Shown one piece after another: positions 12,122 to 22,424 of a stretch of DNA of 64,000 bases. Source of the DNA: Entamoeba invadens IP1 (lineage: Eukaryota > Evosea > Mastigamoebida > Endamoebidae); contig NW_004191750.1 of NCBI RefSeq assembly GCF_000330505.1, forward strand, positions 185,784 to 249,783, read 5' to 3'. The notes under the pieces were generated by a model. That model worked only from the letters and a program-made list of their open reading frames with translations, did no database searches and had not been told where the DNA came from. Positions within the stretch are counted from its first letter, which is position 1; every line of letters starts with the position of its first letter. Made by a program: the position numbers and the translations under genes.

Positions 12122-12304
12122 ATGGACTGGGAAAACGCCATGGCAGAGTTGATCGATCTCCGATTTCGTTCACTTTTCGGAGAGGCCGACATTCACTGTT
12201 TTTTTAAGTCAGTTTTGCTGAATTTTTTATGGCTTAGATTTCGTTTAACTATTTATATTTATATTTATAATTCGTGGATTAAAAATTTATGGTTAATATT
12301 TTAA
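12122..12304 (+). other. Short orphan ORF, possible gene remnant or first exon
   Basis: An ATG at 12122 opens about 29 codons of balanced composition (MDWENAMAELIDLRFRSLFG and onward) before the frame runs into A+T-rich sequence. It lies divergently, 180 bases from the start of the 6124-11942 gene. No downstream exon was found. It could be a relic of a duplicated gene or chance. Confidence 0.2.
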
Positions 12305-13559
12305 CACAAAGAAGAACCGACAAACAGACTAATAAAACTCTTGTTATTGTTTTATAATTATTAAACAATAATGGAATAGTATAGTATATAATTAGTACTT
12401 TCATTATTATTAATGATAGTTTTGTAAAAAAAGATGGTTTTAATTTAATAACTATTAAATAGAAATTGTTACTCAATATCTATTTGAACCGAAAACATTA
12501 AACGTTTTTACAAAAAACAATTCAATAATTTAGTTTCTTTTTGTTATTAAATACTATTAATATAGTAAAATTATTAAGATTTGTTTAATTCATTATGTTT
12601 CAAAAAATGGATAAAAATTGTGTTGAATTATTTTTATTTTTAAAACAATTATTATAAATTAAAAATTATGTTTAATAACTTTTTCAAATAAAACACAACT
12701 TACTATTTTGCCAAACTTCTAAAACAAAAATATTTTTAATATAACATTTTTATTGAATAATCCCAAATATTAAATAGAGAATTTTTGGGATTAATGATTT
12801 AATGATAATTTAAAAAAAAACAAAAAAATAACTAAAGAACCATTCTCTCTTATTGTAAAAGTGTGTACGTTGATTTTTTAACAACACTCTTTGAATTCGT
12901 GTAAATTGGGTAGATAAAATGTCACTTCGAGCAGCGACAGAACATTAATTGCTAATATTTGTTTCATAACATATTACAAATTGCTATATGTTAAGAAATA
13001 TTCGAAGATGGGTTTGGAATCACAATAATTTGAATATCTTAGTGATTTTTTTTATAAATTGAATAATAATTTAACTAAAATCACAAAATAATCCACAAAG
13101 AAGTTCAAACGGGTTTCTTCTCTTTTTTTATTTTATTGAATGCGGCAAAAAAATTATTAAATATTTTTTTTATTTTTTTAATAAAACAGAAAAAACAAAG
13201 CTCTAACATGTTAAATAAAATTTTAAACATTTTAATAGTAAGCCAGTCTTAATACAGATTTCCATTATTTAATACTGACTCATAGAGTTCCATTGAGCCA
13301 CTATTTCAAACAAATTAATTACTGTGCCATGTAAATTAAAAATTGTCATATAACATTTTTAAACACATCAAAATATAAATTTCTTTAATTATTTCGATTT
13401 AGTTTTTATATGTTTAATCATAATCAGTAAAAAAGTAATTTTTTTAAATAAAATTATTTAATTTTATTTAAAAAAATATATATTGTAAACATTTTATATT
13501 ATAAAAATACATTATCACAAAGACTGAATTAATTCACAATGTGGATTTATTTCTTCTCT
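12305..13559. other. A+T-rich intergenic DNA
   Basis: No gene seen. Long A and T runs. Ends at an assembly gap. Confidence 0.65.
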
Positions 13560-13659
13560 NNNNNNNNNNNNNNNNNNNNNNNNNNNNNNNNNNNNNNNNN
13601 NNNNNNNNNNNNNNNNNNNNNNNNNNNNNNNNNNNNNNNNNNNNNNNNNNNNNNNNNNN
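13560..13659. other. Assembly gap (100 N), probably artefactual
   Basis: The 15 bases before the gap (13545-13559, ATTTATTTCTTCTCT) are identical to the first 15 bases after it (13660-13674). The two flanks therefore probably overlap and little or no sequence is missing. Confidence 0.95.
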
Positions 13660-13661
13660 AT

Positions 13662-13757
13662 TTATTTCTTCTCTTCCTTCTTTTCAGTGGCAGCAGCCTT
13701 TGGTGCGGCTTCCTTTGGTGCAGCAGCAGCTCCCTTCTTTCCTCCCTTCTTTGGCAT
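13662..13757 (-). CDS. 31-residue Lys/Ala-rich peptide, copy 1
   Basis: A 31-codon ORF encoding a basic peptide that starts MPKKGGKKGAAAAPKEA and ends in mixed Lys/Glu. It is identical in protein sequence to the ORF at 14198-14293 on the other strand, with only synonymous base differences, so the reading frame has been under selection or gene conversion. A TATAAAAGGG box sits 36-45 bases upstream, and the leader (CACTCGTTA.ATACACATG) matches that of the other copy. Composition resembles histone-H1-like tails or the basic N-terminus of some ribosomal proteins, but I cannot assign a function. The stop codon lies 2-5 bases from the assembly gap. Confidence 0.7.
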   Translation of the reverse strand: MPKKGGKKGAAAAPKEAAPKAAATEKKEEKK

Positions 13758-13792
13758 GTGTATTTAACGAGTGACTAGAAAGATGTAGTATT

Positions 13793-13802
13793 CCCTTTTA
13801 TA
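13793..13802 (-). promoter_or_regulatory. TATA box of the 31-residue peptide gene, copy 1
   Basis: TATAAAAGGG on the minus strand, 36-45 bases upstream of the ATG and conserved in the other copy. Confidence 0.6.
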
Positions 13803-14152
13803 CAATTCACATTTCTGTGGGGGTATGACAGCCATGTTATGTCCTACATAACGGGTGTATTGTGGTGTCAAATAGCAAATCATATCATCGTAAATAGACA
13901 TCACACAACGATTGATATGCCATAACTCAAAACATCCCACTTTATTACGCATTTTTTGTCTATTTTAGTATAAAATGTTGAAAATTACGCACAGAAATAG
14001 AAACTCGGCAGATCACACGATTCTTCACCTTTATTCATCGCCACGTCATTGTTATAAATAGCACACCAAAAATAACACGATGATGTGGCATCAGGAATTC
14101 CCGATTATTGGACAAAATACGGGCTGTTGTACCTCACAATAATGATTGCCTC

Positions 14153-14160
14153 TATAAAAG
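14153..14160 (+). promoter_or_regulatory. TATA box of the 31-residue peptide gene, copy 2
   Basis: TATAAAAG starting 45 bases upstream of the ATG at 14198. The spacing and downstream leader match copy 1. Confidence 0.6.
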
Positions 14161-14197
14161 AAAAGAAAGCATCTTTGTAATCACTCGTTACATACAC

Positions 14198-14293
14198 ATG
14201 CCAAAGAAGGGAGGAAAGAAGGGGGCTGCTGCTGCACCAAAGGAAGCCGCACCAAAGGCTGCTGCCACTGAGAAGAAGGAAGAGAAGAAATAA
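14198..14293 (+). CDS. 31-residue Lys/Ala-rich peptide, copy 2
   Basis: This ORF encodes the same 31 residues as 13662-13757. The two genes are head to head with 440 bases between the start codons, and promoter blocks are recognisably duplicated: a GGCTGT..TAC block, the TATA box, CATCTTT, and the CACTCGTTA leader. The arrangement is an inverted duplication of a whole small transcription unit. Third-position changes only (for example GGA/GGG and GAA/GAG) argue for a translated product. The peptide has no Cys, aromatic or hydrophobic core, so it is probably disordered and nucleic-acid or ribosome associated; that is inference. Confidence 0.75.
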   Translation: MPKKGGKKGAAAAPKEAAPKAAATEKKEEKK

Positions 14294-14991
14294 GATGCAT
14301 TCTAATTCATCACTCGTTCAGTATTATGTTTTTTATTGTCTATTATTATTATTATCTGACAGATATAAGAAAAAATGAAATGGTAACTAAGAATATTAAT
14401 TTTAACTTAAATTTTTCATAGTCCAAATTCAAAACAAAGTCTACAAATTTAGTTTCTTTTGTTAACAAAATTTTAGTCTAAAATCACTTAACAAAATATT
14501 TTGAGTCTTTTGAAAAAAAACAAAGTGATGAAATTTAAATGAGGTAAAATAACAACCTGTATTTCTAAAATAATTTTGTCATTTTTTTGTTATTTCCACA
14601 TATCCTATTTTTATCAAGTTATTATTGTTTTTATAAACACATCACATTAAAATAAATAATTAAAAATTTATTATTTAAACCTATACAAACAAATAGTTTG
14701 GCAATAGTTAACTTGTTAAACAACAGTTTTGTGTTAATTTTTATAACAACTTTTTCGCATATAACCCGATTTGTATGTTTTAAACACCTTAAAATATTTG
14801 AATGTGATGAGGTTTTTGGAATGACGATGTTCCACATGTCCACTTCATTTTATATTGTTTGCAAACAACTAATAACATTAAGATACAATATAGTTAATAT
14901 ATAGTTTTGTAATTATAAAATACACATATAGGCAAAGTCACATTGCCATACATATCGCCTCACAAAATGAAATAGACGTCAAGAAAAACAC
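14294..14991. other. Intergenic, no gene seen
   Basis: A+T-rich DNA. ORFs on both strands (for example 14631-14904) are low-complexity shadows. Confidence 0.6.
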
Positions 14992-15165
14992 TATAAAAGC
15001 GAACCCTACGACTTACAATACAGTCCCTGGTGTTTCCCCAGGTGAATGTGTTTGGGTATGGCGCTTGTGAGCAACAACTATCGAATATGACATCCCACAA
15101 ATGTGTTTCAATCAATGACATTTTACATCATCAAATTGTGTCATGATGTAACGTTTTTTATTTTT
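14992..15165 (+). ncRNA. Candidate small structured RNA
   Basis: A TATAAAAG box at 14992-14999 is followed by about 150 bases that are clearly less A+T-rich than their surroundings but hold no ORF over 15 codons. They contain a short hairpin (CCTGG...CCAGG near 15030-15046) and end in a perfect 9-bp stem, TTACATCAT (15123-15131) with ATGATGTAA (15143-15151), directly followed by T-rich tracts (15154-15165). A TATA box at a fixed distance plus a T-run is the layout of polymerase III type 3 snRNA genes. I could not match it to U1-U6, SRP, RNase P or a box C/D snoRNA. Confidence 0.35.
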
Positions 15166-15702
15166 TAACGTGTTATTCAAATTCATTTTTTCGTTCAACT
15201 TGTGTTTATCAACTCGAGTTATTTTACGTTTTAATTAACTTTTCTGTGTTTTTATTTTTGAACTTGAAGTATTAATAATTAATATATTTATAATAAATTA
15301 ATAATATTAATTATTTACAAAGTCATATTAAAATACTATAATTCTCTATAATAAAAATTATATATGTTTTGAATAAACTATAATACTTGTTTATTTGGAC
15401 TACTTAATTAGTTTATAACATCGTATCTGTTATACATTTATTATTTGAATAGATTCATTTTAATACAATGGTTAAATAACAATAAATAATTATAAAAAAC
15501 ATTGAATTCACACTTTTTGTTCCCGCCACTTGGTAGCGGGTTAATTTTTAGTTTTAATTTAATTAATTTTATAACTAATTATATATTTAATTAAATATAA
15601 TAATAATATTTTATATATTATTATATAAATGAAGATAAAATAAAAATATTATTGATATGGCACAATTTGATTATTCACAAAGAATGAATACAAAACAGTA
15701 AA
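15166..15702. other. Intergenic, no gene seen
   Basis: A+T-rich DNA. A short G+C hairpin (CCCGC...GCGGG near 15524-15542) stands out but is isolated. Confidence 0.6.
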
Positions 15703-16317
15703 TCAGAGAGAGGCACATGTACTCTTCTCTATTGTCAGAGTCATAATCGTTGGATCGTTTGCCTCAATACAAATCTCCTTTTTACCGAAGAGTCTGGCAT
15801 CGATTTCGTCAAGCACCTCCTTCCCAAGGTCGATCATTTCTTCGTGGTGCAAAAACAACATTCCCTCAAGAAAAATTGTTGTAATTCTTTCCATCCTGAG
15901 AGTCTTTTTAGTCTTTCTCGACAGTGTTGAGTTAAAGAAAAATCCCTTCTCGAGCAATAAATCAAACATCATGTTGTGGACGAATGTTTTTCTGTTTTTC
16001 TCTAACCTTCTCATAGCACTGTCCCTTTTCATTCCGTTTTGCAAATCGGCGTCGAAAAGGTTTTTGCTATAATCCTGTGCCAGTTTGAAGAGGTTGATTT
16101 CCCCTTCGGGGAAGAGTAATTTTTTGACTTGTGGCTGTGGTACTGTCAACGACGGGACTTTGCGAGACTTGGCAATGACCACCCCACAAAACGAGTTCAA
16201 CAGTGACACAAGGACAAAAGTTTGAAACGTCTCCATGTCCTGTTTGTCACGTTTATTTTGCATGTACTTTTGTTGTTCGGCCCGAGGAACCCGGACAGAG
16301 CTTCTTCGTCTGTTCAT
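15703..16317 (-). CDS. Second member of the three-gene family, basic N-terminus
   Basis: A 204-residue protein. The start at 16317 gives a very basic N-terminus (MNRRRSSVRVPR), then a hydrophobic stretch (TFVLVSLLNSFCGVVIA, about 30-47) that could be a single membrane segment. Residues 85-195 align with the C-terminal module of the genes at 1-468 and 57865-58581: ADLQNGMKRDSAMRRLEKNR, then a helix ending LEKGFFF, then a Lys-rich strand and EMIDLGKEVLDEI. It is the most diverged copy and lacks the N-terminal extension of the 57865 gene. Function unknown. Confidence 0.75.
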   Translation of the reverse strand: MNRRRSSVRVPRAEQQKYMQNKRDKQDMETFQTFVLVSLLNSFCGVVIAKSRKVPSLTVPQPQVKKLLFPEGEINLFKLAQDYSKNLFDADLQNGMKRDSAMRRLEKNRKTFVHNMMFDLLLEKGFFFNSTLSRKTKKTLRMERITTIFLEGMLFLHHEEMIDLGKEVLDEIDARLFGKKEICIEANDPTIMTLTIEKSTCASL

Positions 16318-16794
16318 TTTACTCTCTCACGCCTTCCATTTTTTCGCGCTTATATGTCTGCTCGTTCTACACTTCGTTATCATCAATCTCAAAAAAATGA
16401 AAAAAAGAAATTTTTTATAGTTTTTTTTTAATTAATAAAACCTACTAAATAATAATTACAATATAATTACACTTAAACTATTATAAAACGAAAAAAGTGA
16501 AAAAAATTCAAGTAATTTAACTTTTAATAATTTCAAGTAAAATAAATTATAAAAACTATACATAATTATTCAATTTCATTCGATATTATCATTTGATTAA
16601 CTATTTATACTATTTAATATTATACCATTTTATTTGATAATTCAAATATCATCACAAAATAACAACAAATATTTTCCACAAATCTCTTCACAACGCCGTT
16701 AAGTTTCACATTTGCGAAAATTCTGTTTTTCTGAAACTTCCTTTAAATAAACGAAAAATAAATAAAAAAAAATTTCGTAACGATTAAAGGCACA
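16318..16794. other. Divergent intergenic region
   Basis: A+T-rich spacer between head-to-head genes. No further gene seen. Confidence 0.6.
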
Positions 16795-18300
16795 ATGGAT
16801 TTCTTAGATCCAGCATCCCCCAAACCGAAAAAGAACATCACAACACTTCCCGACAAAACAACATTAGACGTCAAATGTAAAGACATAATCGAACATTGGG
16901 GAGTCATTTGGGACAACTTTGAACGGATTTTATCGACTCGAAAGGACTCTCCATTACTCACTGTTCCCTGGAAATATAACGATCAAAATTTTCAGTTATC
17001 CCATCCGAGTTCCCACGTCGCCTCTTTTAATATCAAATTATTTCCCGATTACTTTAATAAACAATTGCACATTGTTTATAACAATCCTGTGTTACCTATT
17101 AAACATTCCCAAGTCCTAGTAGAGAAATATTGTATGAACCAATACCTCCACTTGATACCCATTAAATCACAATACACCTTAATTGATACCAAGTCGAGGT
17201 CTTCGAAACTTCCCGGCTATTATATCTTCAATTATGGGACTTTTAAAAGTGAAAGAGTGATGTATGATGATATAGTAGTTACTGTCCATGTTCCTTGTAT
17301 GGTCAAATTCTCGGGAATTACTTACCCCATTTTGTCAATGTCTTTTGCGTTTGTGATTCCTTCGGACTTAGACGTGACGACTAACACATTTTTGTGGGAC
17401 GTCTTTTTGGACTCACTCAATTTGATCTTCTTTGAATTCCAAGTCACTCACTTCGAAGAAAAAGGAAAGAACAAAGAAAGCTATCAATTACTCGCCAAAA
17501 AGCTCTCGGATGTAATAAACAAATTTGACGAGTATATGTTGGCGATGACCACCGCAATTAAAAAGAAGGAAATCAACGAAATTTGGACCAACAAAAAATA
17601 CGTCCAAAAAATCATTGAAAATCACTTGGTCTCCACTTACACACTAATCGTCTCAGATAACTTGCCTGACGCTTATTTCGCTTATAACATCTGCTCTTCA
17701 TTGGACGCACCAGACTTATTTAATCAACCACTGACCTCCCCTATCACTCCTAAAATACTTAACGTCCCAAACCCTTTCTTTAGAACTATGTGTTTGACAT
17801 CTTTCTCAGGAGAGTACTTCTTTAGTCTCCCTTTTCCGTATTGCGTCATATCGACGGCAGAACAAAGTGTCTCAAGAATATCAGCACAAAGCACCTTCCT
17901 CTACTTCATCAAGAGAACTAACTACTTGCTCCTCTTCGCTTCGAAGAAACTCGGGGTCACCGGGTTTGTCCCTTCTATACAGTTGAAGGAAGAATTGGTC
18001 AACCCTAATGAGTCTAATTTGTTAACCCCTTACAGTCATATCTTCGAGGTCGTTGACCACAACATCTTGGAATTGTTTTTGTTCAAAATATGCGACTTGT
18101 TGGTACTCAAAGCTAGGACCATCGTCGGAATGATCACACAGAAGGAAATAGTCCAAAGGAAGATCGAGAATAGTAAGACTAAAGAAATCAAAAATATGAT
18201 CCAGACAGACGACGAAGGAATAAAGATCATCCTCGGACTCTGGAAATTCACAGACCCTATTGCAGTAGCTATGGTAACACAGAACGTCGAGGAGAAGTAA
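16795..18300 (+). CDS. C9ORF72-like longin/DENN protein (tentative)
   Basis: A 501-residue protein with no signal peptide or obvious membrane span. Three blocks resemble C9ORF72 in order. Residues 170-215 have the longin-like strands PILSMSFAFVIPSDLD. Residues 265-300 have KIIENHLVSTYTLIVSDN, similar to the start of the DENN core (SSHL...SVVVGSS). The C-terminus has DDEGIKIILGLWKFTDPIA, like the EGDLNIIMALAEKIKPGL segment. LPFPYC (about 350) fits the short LPF motif. C9ORF72 homologues are known from scattered protists, reportedly including Entamoeba; in animals the protein works with SMCR8 as a small-GTPase regulator in lysosome and autophagy traffic. The similarity is by eye; the N-terminal 120 residues match nothing I know. 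Confidence 0.55.
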   Translation: MDFLDPASPKPKKNITTLPDKTTLDVKCKDIIEHWGVIWDNFERILSTRKDSPLLTVPWKYNDQNFQLSHPSSHVASFNIKLFPDYFNKQLHIVYNNPVLPIKHSQVLVEKYCMNQYLHLIPIKSQYTLIDTKSRSSKLPGYYIFNYGTFKSERVMYDDIVVTVHVPCMVKFSGITYPILSMSFAFVIPSDLDVTTNTFLWDVFLDSLNLIFFEFQVTHFEEKGKNKESYQLLAKKLSDVINKFDEYMLAMTTAIKKKEINEIWTNKKYVQKIIENHLVSTYTLIVSDNLPDAYFAYNICSSLDAPDLFNQPLTSPITPKILNVPNPFFRTMCLTSFSGEYFFSLPFPYCVISTAEQSVSRISAQSTFLYFIKRTNYLLLFASKKLGVTGFVPSIQLKEELVNPNESNLLTPYSHIFEVVDHNILELFLFKICDLLVLKARTIVGMITQKEIVQRKIENSKTKEIKNMIQTDDEGIKIILGLWKFTDPIAVAMVTQNVEEK

Positions 18301-18572
18301 GGCGCATCATGTATTTATTTGTCATGTATTTATGTTTTAAGTATAGTTTTATTATAGTTATTTTACTATATTGGTATGGTTTTGTATTTCCTTTCAGAAT
18401 TGCTTCTAATATTGAATTATAGTAGATTATTAATAATAATAGTAATAGTATAAACTATTGGAAAGTAAAATATTATAGTTAAATATACCTTTGAAATAAC
18501 AATAACTAGTTGACTAGAATTTACTATAGACAAACTATAAAATAACTAAAAAATTAACAACTAATAAAAGTA

Positions 18573-20013
18573 ATGCAATTTGACCTGAAGGAAAGTCTGA
18601 TAGAGAGCGAAGTGGTGAAACGTGGGTGTAAACGAGTTGTCTTGCAATTTCCAGAAGGGCTCATAGCACAGGGAGTGCAATTGCAGCAACGACTTGAAGC
18701 AAAGTTGAAAGACGTTGAGTTCATACTCTATACAGACTATGTCTATGGTGCTTGCTGTGTGGATGACCGATTCACATCGTATATTAAAGCAGACTTTTTG
18801 GTCCATTTTGGACATTCTCCACTCAGTTTGTTTTTTTGTCTAGAAGCTTGATGTCTTGTTTTCATTGTTATTTTATCATATTCTTCTATAGTTTTTTTTA
18901 ATATATTTTACTATTATTTTTTAAATTTGAAATGCATTCTATTTTTGGAGGTTCTGGTTATTTTAATCACCAAATCTATAAGTGTGGTTTTTTATATTAT
19001 AATTTAACTACAAATAGATAGAAAAGGAAAACTCAAAGAAAGTCCCTCCAGAGTGTTTGAAGGTCGCAAGCATATACATTCCTGTTGTAGCAGAGATCAA
19101 GCTTGAGCCTTTGGTTGAGAAGATCAATCAAATGGTAGACAAGAAATTGAGTTTGTCCATAGTAGCAACCATTCAATATGAACCCTACCTGTCACAACTC
19201 AAAACGTTGTTGAAGGACTTTGACATCATCATACCAAAAATTGATCCACTTCCTGAAGGGATCACTTTGGGGTGTACAGTCCCTCCTCTTGGAGATAAGA
19301 AGATTAGTGTAGTTTTTATTGGAGGCGGACTCTTCCATGCAGAGGCCGTTGCATACAACTATCCAGATAACAAAGTTTACTCCTACGACCCTCGCAATGA
19401 AACTTTAGTCCCTGTTTCTGTTGATAAAGAGAAGTTCTCGAGTGTAATGCGGTTTGTTAACTATATATTTACTATATATTCCTATATATTCCTATATATA
19501 GTAAATAATAATTCTTAATATTTCCTATATAGAATTACTGGTATTATATCATATAATACCTATTCTATATATAATATAGATCAAATAATTATAAATTATT
19601 AAATAGAAATCATAAACTATAAATTATAATTAATAAATAGAAAGAAAATTGACATTGCTCGACAACAGAAGTACATTGGCATCATTACATCGACACTTGG
19701 GAGACAAGGCAATCCAAAAGTAACCGAAAACGTAAAAGCACTGGTCGAATCCAAAGGTCTAATTCCTGTGTTATGTTACGCAGATGAAATATCGACAAGT
19801 CTCCTTGAGAGTTACAAAGAAGTCCAAGTCTGGATACAAGTCGCTTGTCCCCGTCTCAGTATCGATTGGGGCGATAATTACAGACAAGTATTGATGACCC
19901 CATACGAAGCTTTCTTAGCATTTGGCAACCCATGTGAAAGTAAATTGGATTATATTCCAATGGACAATTGGGCCATTCCTGCGCCCGAAAAATGGTGCGC
20001 TTCAGTTTATTGA
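18573..20013 (+). CDS. DPH1: Diphthamide biosynthesis protein 1, 3 exons
   Basis: Exons 18573-18825, 19022-19451 and 19641-20013 (253+430+373 = 1056 nt, 351 residues). Donors are both GTTTGT and acceptors are ATAG; phases 1 and 2 are consistent. DPH1 with DPH2 forms the 4Fe-4S enzyme that transfers the aminocarboxypropyl group of S-adenosylmethionine to the histidine of elongation factor 2, the first diphthamide step, in the cytosol. Family motifs visible: VVLQFPEGL, YGACCVDD (first cluster cysteine), HFGHS, LGCTVPPL (second), TLGRQGNP, and VQVACPRLSIDWG (third). Length is a little shorter than typical (about 360-440). The ACPRLSIDWG ending fits DPH1 rather than DPH2. It is convergent with the eIF2B-beta gene, 133 bases apart. 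Confidence 0.92.
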
Positions 20014-20146
20014 TTTCATTGACTTTGGATACTAGTTTCTATTTATTTTACTTACAAGTACTAGATTTGATAAACTATCCTCTAATTATAAAGTCTTAAA
20101 CCAAAACCATAAATAAGCTATATTCCCAAATTGATTGAAGAAAGTA

Positions 20147-21708
20147 TCATCGAGTAGTAAAGAATGTGTCTTCAGGGTTGTAGAGTTGCGCGAGTAATCT
20201 GTAGATGTAAGAAGGAGGAACACCATTCCTGTGAATTAGTAAATAAAATATAATAATATAATAATAAAATTACAATAATACAATAATACAATAATACAAT
20301 AATACAATAATATAATAATATAATAATATAATAATATAATAATATAATAATATAATAATATAATAATATAATAATATAATAATACTAATAAATATAATTA
20401 TAGTATAGTAATTACCATATAATAAAATATAGTATAAATTTATTAAAAAAGAGTGGAACAAACTCATTGGTGATAAACAGATTAATCCAATCTGGCGATA
20501 TATATTCGAACGTTGAGTTAATCACACGGGTGTACTTTGCCTCTTCGATTTGGTAACTACTTTTGTCTGCGGTTTCTTCGTCACTTTTTCTGTCGAGTAA
20601 CAACTCGAGTCCAGTTTGGGTTGATTGTATTGAAGGTTTTGATAATACAGCGGGCATGATTGGTAGTGGTGATTGTATCAACGCGAAGTCTGTGTCGTTT
20701 GTTGGGAATATTGGGGAGATCTTAAAAGTCCCGGTACAGACATAGACGGGGACTCGGAAGTGTGTCGCAACACAACACAAATTGAACGCACCAGCAGCTG
20801 CAATGAGACCTCCATTAGCCAAAACCGTATGGCACCCCAACACAATTTTGTTGACATGTGGTAATACCGAGAAGAGTGCAGACTCGGGGAATAAATCAGC
20901 TTTGATGCCTCTATTCTGTAATTCTAAAACTATCTCTTCACCATCTTTGCGTTGTAAACTATCCACTACTATCACATAAAACGTCCGAACAGTTTTCGCT
21001 CCGGCAATGAACTCTAAGACTGTCTTGGATTTCCCAAATAATAAGACAACATCACTCCATATTAATACTATTCTTATTACTATTCTTATTAATAAAATCT
21101 TTACAGACATAAACCATCCAATTCTGGTTTTTTTTATTATAAATAAACTAGAATGCTATCAAAGAAAAAGAAGAACAAACTTGTCGTTGATATACGCCTC
21201 GCCTTGCTCCGCTATACTTTTATATAACGTCTTGAGCTCAGTCTGATATTCTTTAAGCGATTCAATGAGTTCCTTCTTGAACTTTTTCATGTCGACGTTA
21301 CTGATGGACGGGGACTCGGAAACAAGTCGGTGTAATTCGTTCGACTGGACGTCAAACTCGACATTGGATAGACTTCGCTCCACCTCACGAACAATAAACA
21401 TCACGCGGCGGACAATGTTCACCGTCGAGAATTCTATCTTGGAACCTCGTTGGAGATATTTCCCCATACCCTGAAGTACTGACATTAACTCGGACGGTCG
21501 TTCAAAGTCTTCTTTCTTCACCAATTTCATGATTTGCGCTAATATCGGGTTAGCAGACTGGAACGCACCATATATAATTCTACACATGACTTCTAATTGC
21601 TATCCAGTATTATTCGTTATAATTATTTTACTATTAAAGTATAGTACATTTGATATATAAGAATAACAAACCCTCGTCGCATTCTTTGGAGAATCTCTTC
21701 AAGCTCAT
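20147..21708 (-). CDS. EIF2B2: Translation initiation factor eIF2B subunit beta, 4 exons
   Basis: Exons 21708-21672, 21592-21181, 21054-20464 and 20228-20147 (37+412+591+82 = 1122 nt, 373 residues). All donors are GTTTGTT. eIF2B is the guanine-nucleotide exchange factor for eIF2; beta is in the regulatory core. Motifs: IVRRVMFIVREVE (N-terminal helices), DVVLLFGKSKTVLEF, KIVLGCHTVLANGGL, FKISPIFP, FEYISPDWINLFITN, and, only after the last splice, ENGVPPSYIYRL. That last exon restores the conserved C-terminus and confirms the intron. The exon-3 acceptor could instead be an AAG at 21073, adding six residues. The first 12 residues rest on splice phase alone; an overlapping frame there (21670-21780) looks protein-like but cannot be spliced in frame. 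Confidence 0.88.
20272..20385. repeat. Microsatellite of 8-bp units inside the last eIF2B-beta intron
   Basis: About five copies of ACAATAAT followed by about nine of ATAATAAT (unit boundaries approximate). It lies wholly within the intron 20229-20463 and makes that intron much longer than the others here. Confidence 0.9.
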
Positions 21709-21911
21709 CAAATGTTGCCTGGTAGCGCTGCATTAACTGTACATTTGGAGATCTTTCATTCAGATGCTTTTTTAAATACCTTTGAAAATGAATTAAATGT
21801 TATATAAATGTTATATAAAATGTTATTCAAATATTATTAGATTGTTATTGTGGCCATTAAACACAATTAATTTATTTCACACGACCACAAAAGAAACTCA
21901 AAAAGACCAAG

Positions 21912-22365
21912 ATGGACACACCAGACATTCACAGCTTTGTTGAGCTACTCATAAATATGATTAAGTTTGAATGTTATAAAATATGGTTAATAGACAATAA
22001 AGTAAATATTTTGAATGACAAACAGACCGACGGACCCCAATGCGTTTTACAACGAATTTCTGAACGAGTCGATTGAAACGTTAAAGAACATCATGAGCAT
22101 CGACGCACAAGAATCTGTCAAAGTCCTCAAAACGGATATTTTATATTACAAAAGAACAATAGAAGAGTTAAGTGCAAAGCTACAAACTTCATCAAAAGAT
22201 CAACAACTTCACATAGTCAAAGAAATTAACCAGAAAACTATGGACTTTGTCTCTGTGTTAAAAAATTTCTCCGATTCATTAAACGCAGAAGAGGTCTCTT
22301 TATTCCCTGACGACGTCGCTCGGTTGAGAGACCAAATCCTTGTCGACTTGGAAGATGTTGAGTAA
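21912..22365 (+). CDS. Small helical protein, 2 exons, unknown
   Basis: Exons 21912-21964 and 22026-22365 (53+340 = 393 nt, 130 residues). Intron 21965-22025 has donor GTTTGA and acceptor ACAG, and its phase matches the downstream frame exactly. Starting instead at the ATG at 22015 would give 116 residues, but that ATG sits in the intron. The protein is almost all helical, with heptad-like stretches (SIETLKNIMS, LYYKRTIEELSAKLQ), and ends LRDQILVDLEDVE. The size and helical end recall small Mediator or BLOC/BORC-type subunits (MED22 in particular), but this is weak. It is head to head with eIF2B-beta, 203 bases apart. Confidence 0.65.
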
Positions 22366-22424
22366 CTTTGTTTCATTTTACTACTAATTTATAATAAAAT
22401 ATATTAAATTATTAAATTAAATTA

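Noticed and set aside
15524..15542. G+C hairpin CCCGC...GCGGG
   Set aside because: Only a 5-bp stem, no promoter or T-run nearby; too short to call a terminator or RNA.
20270..20467. ORF of Tyr/Ile/Leu repeats on the minus strand
   Set aside because: It is a translation of the microsatellite within the eIF2B-beta intron.
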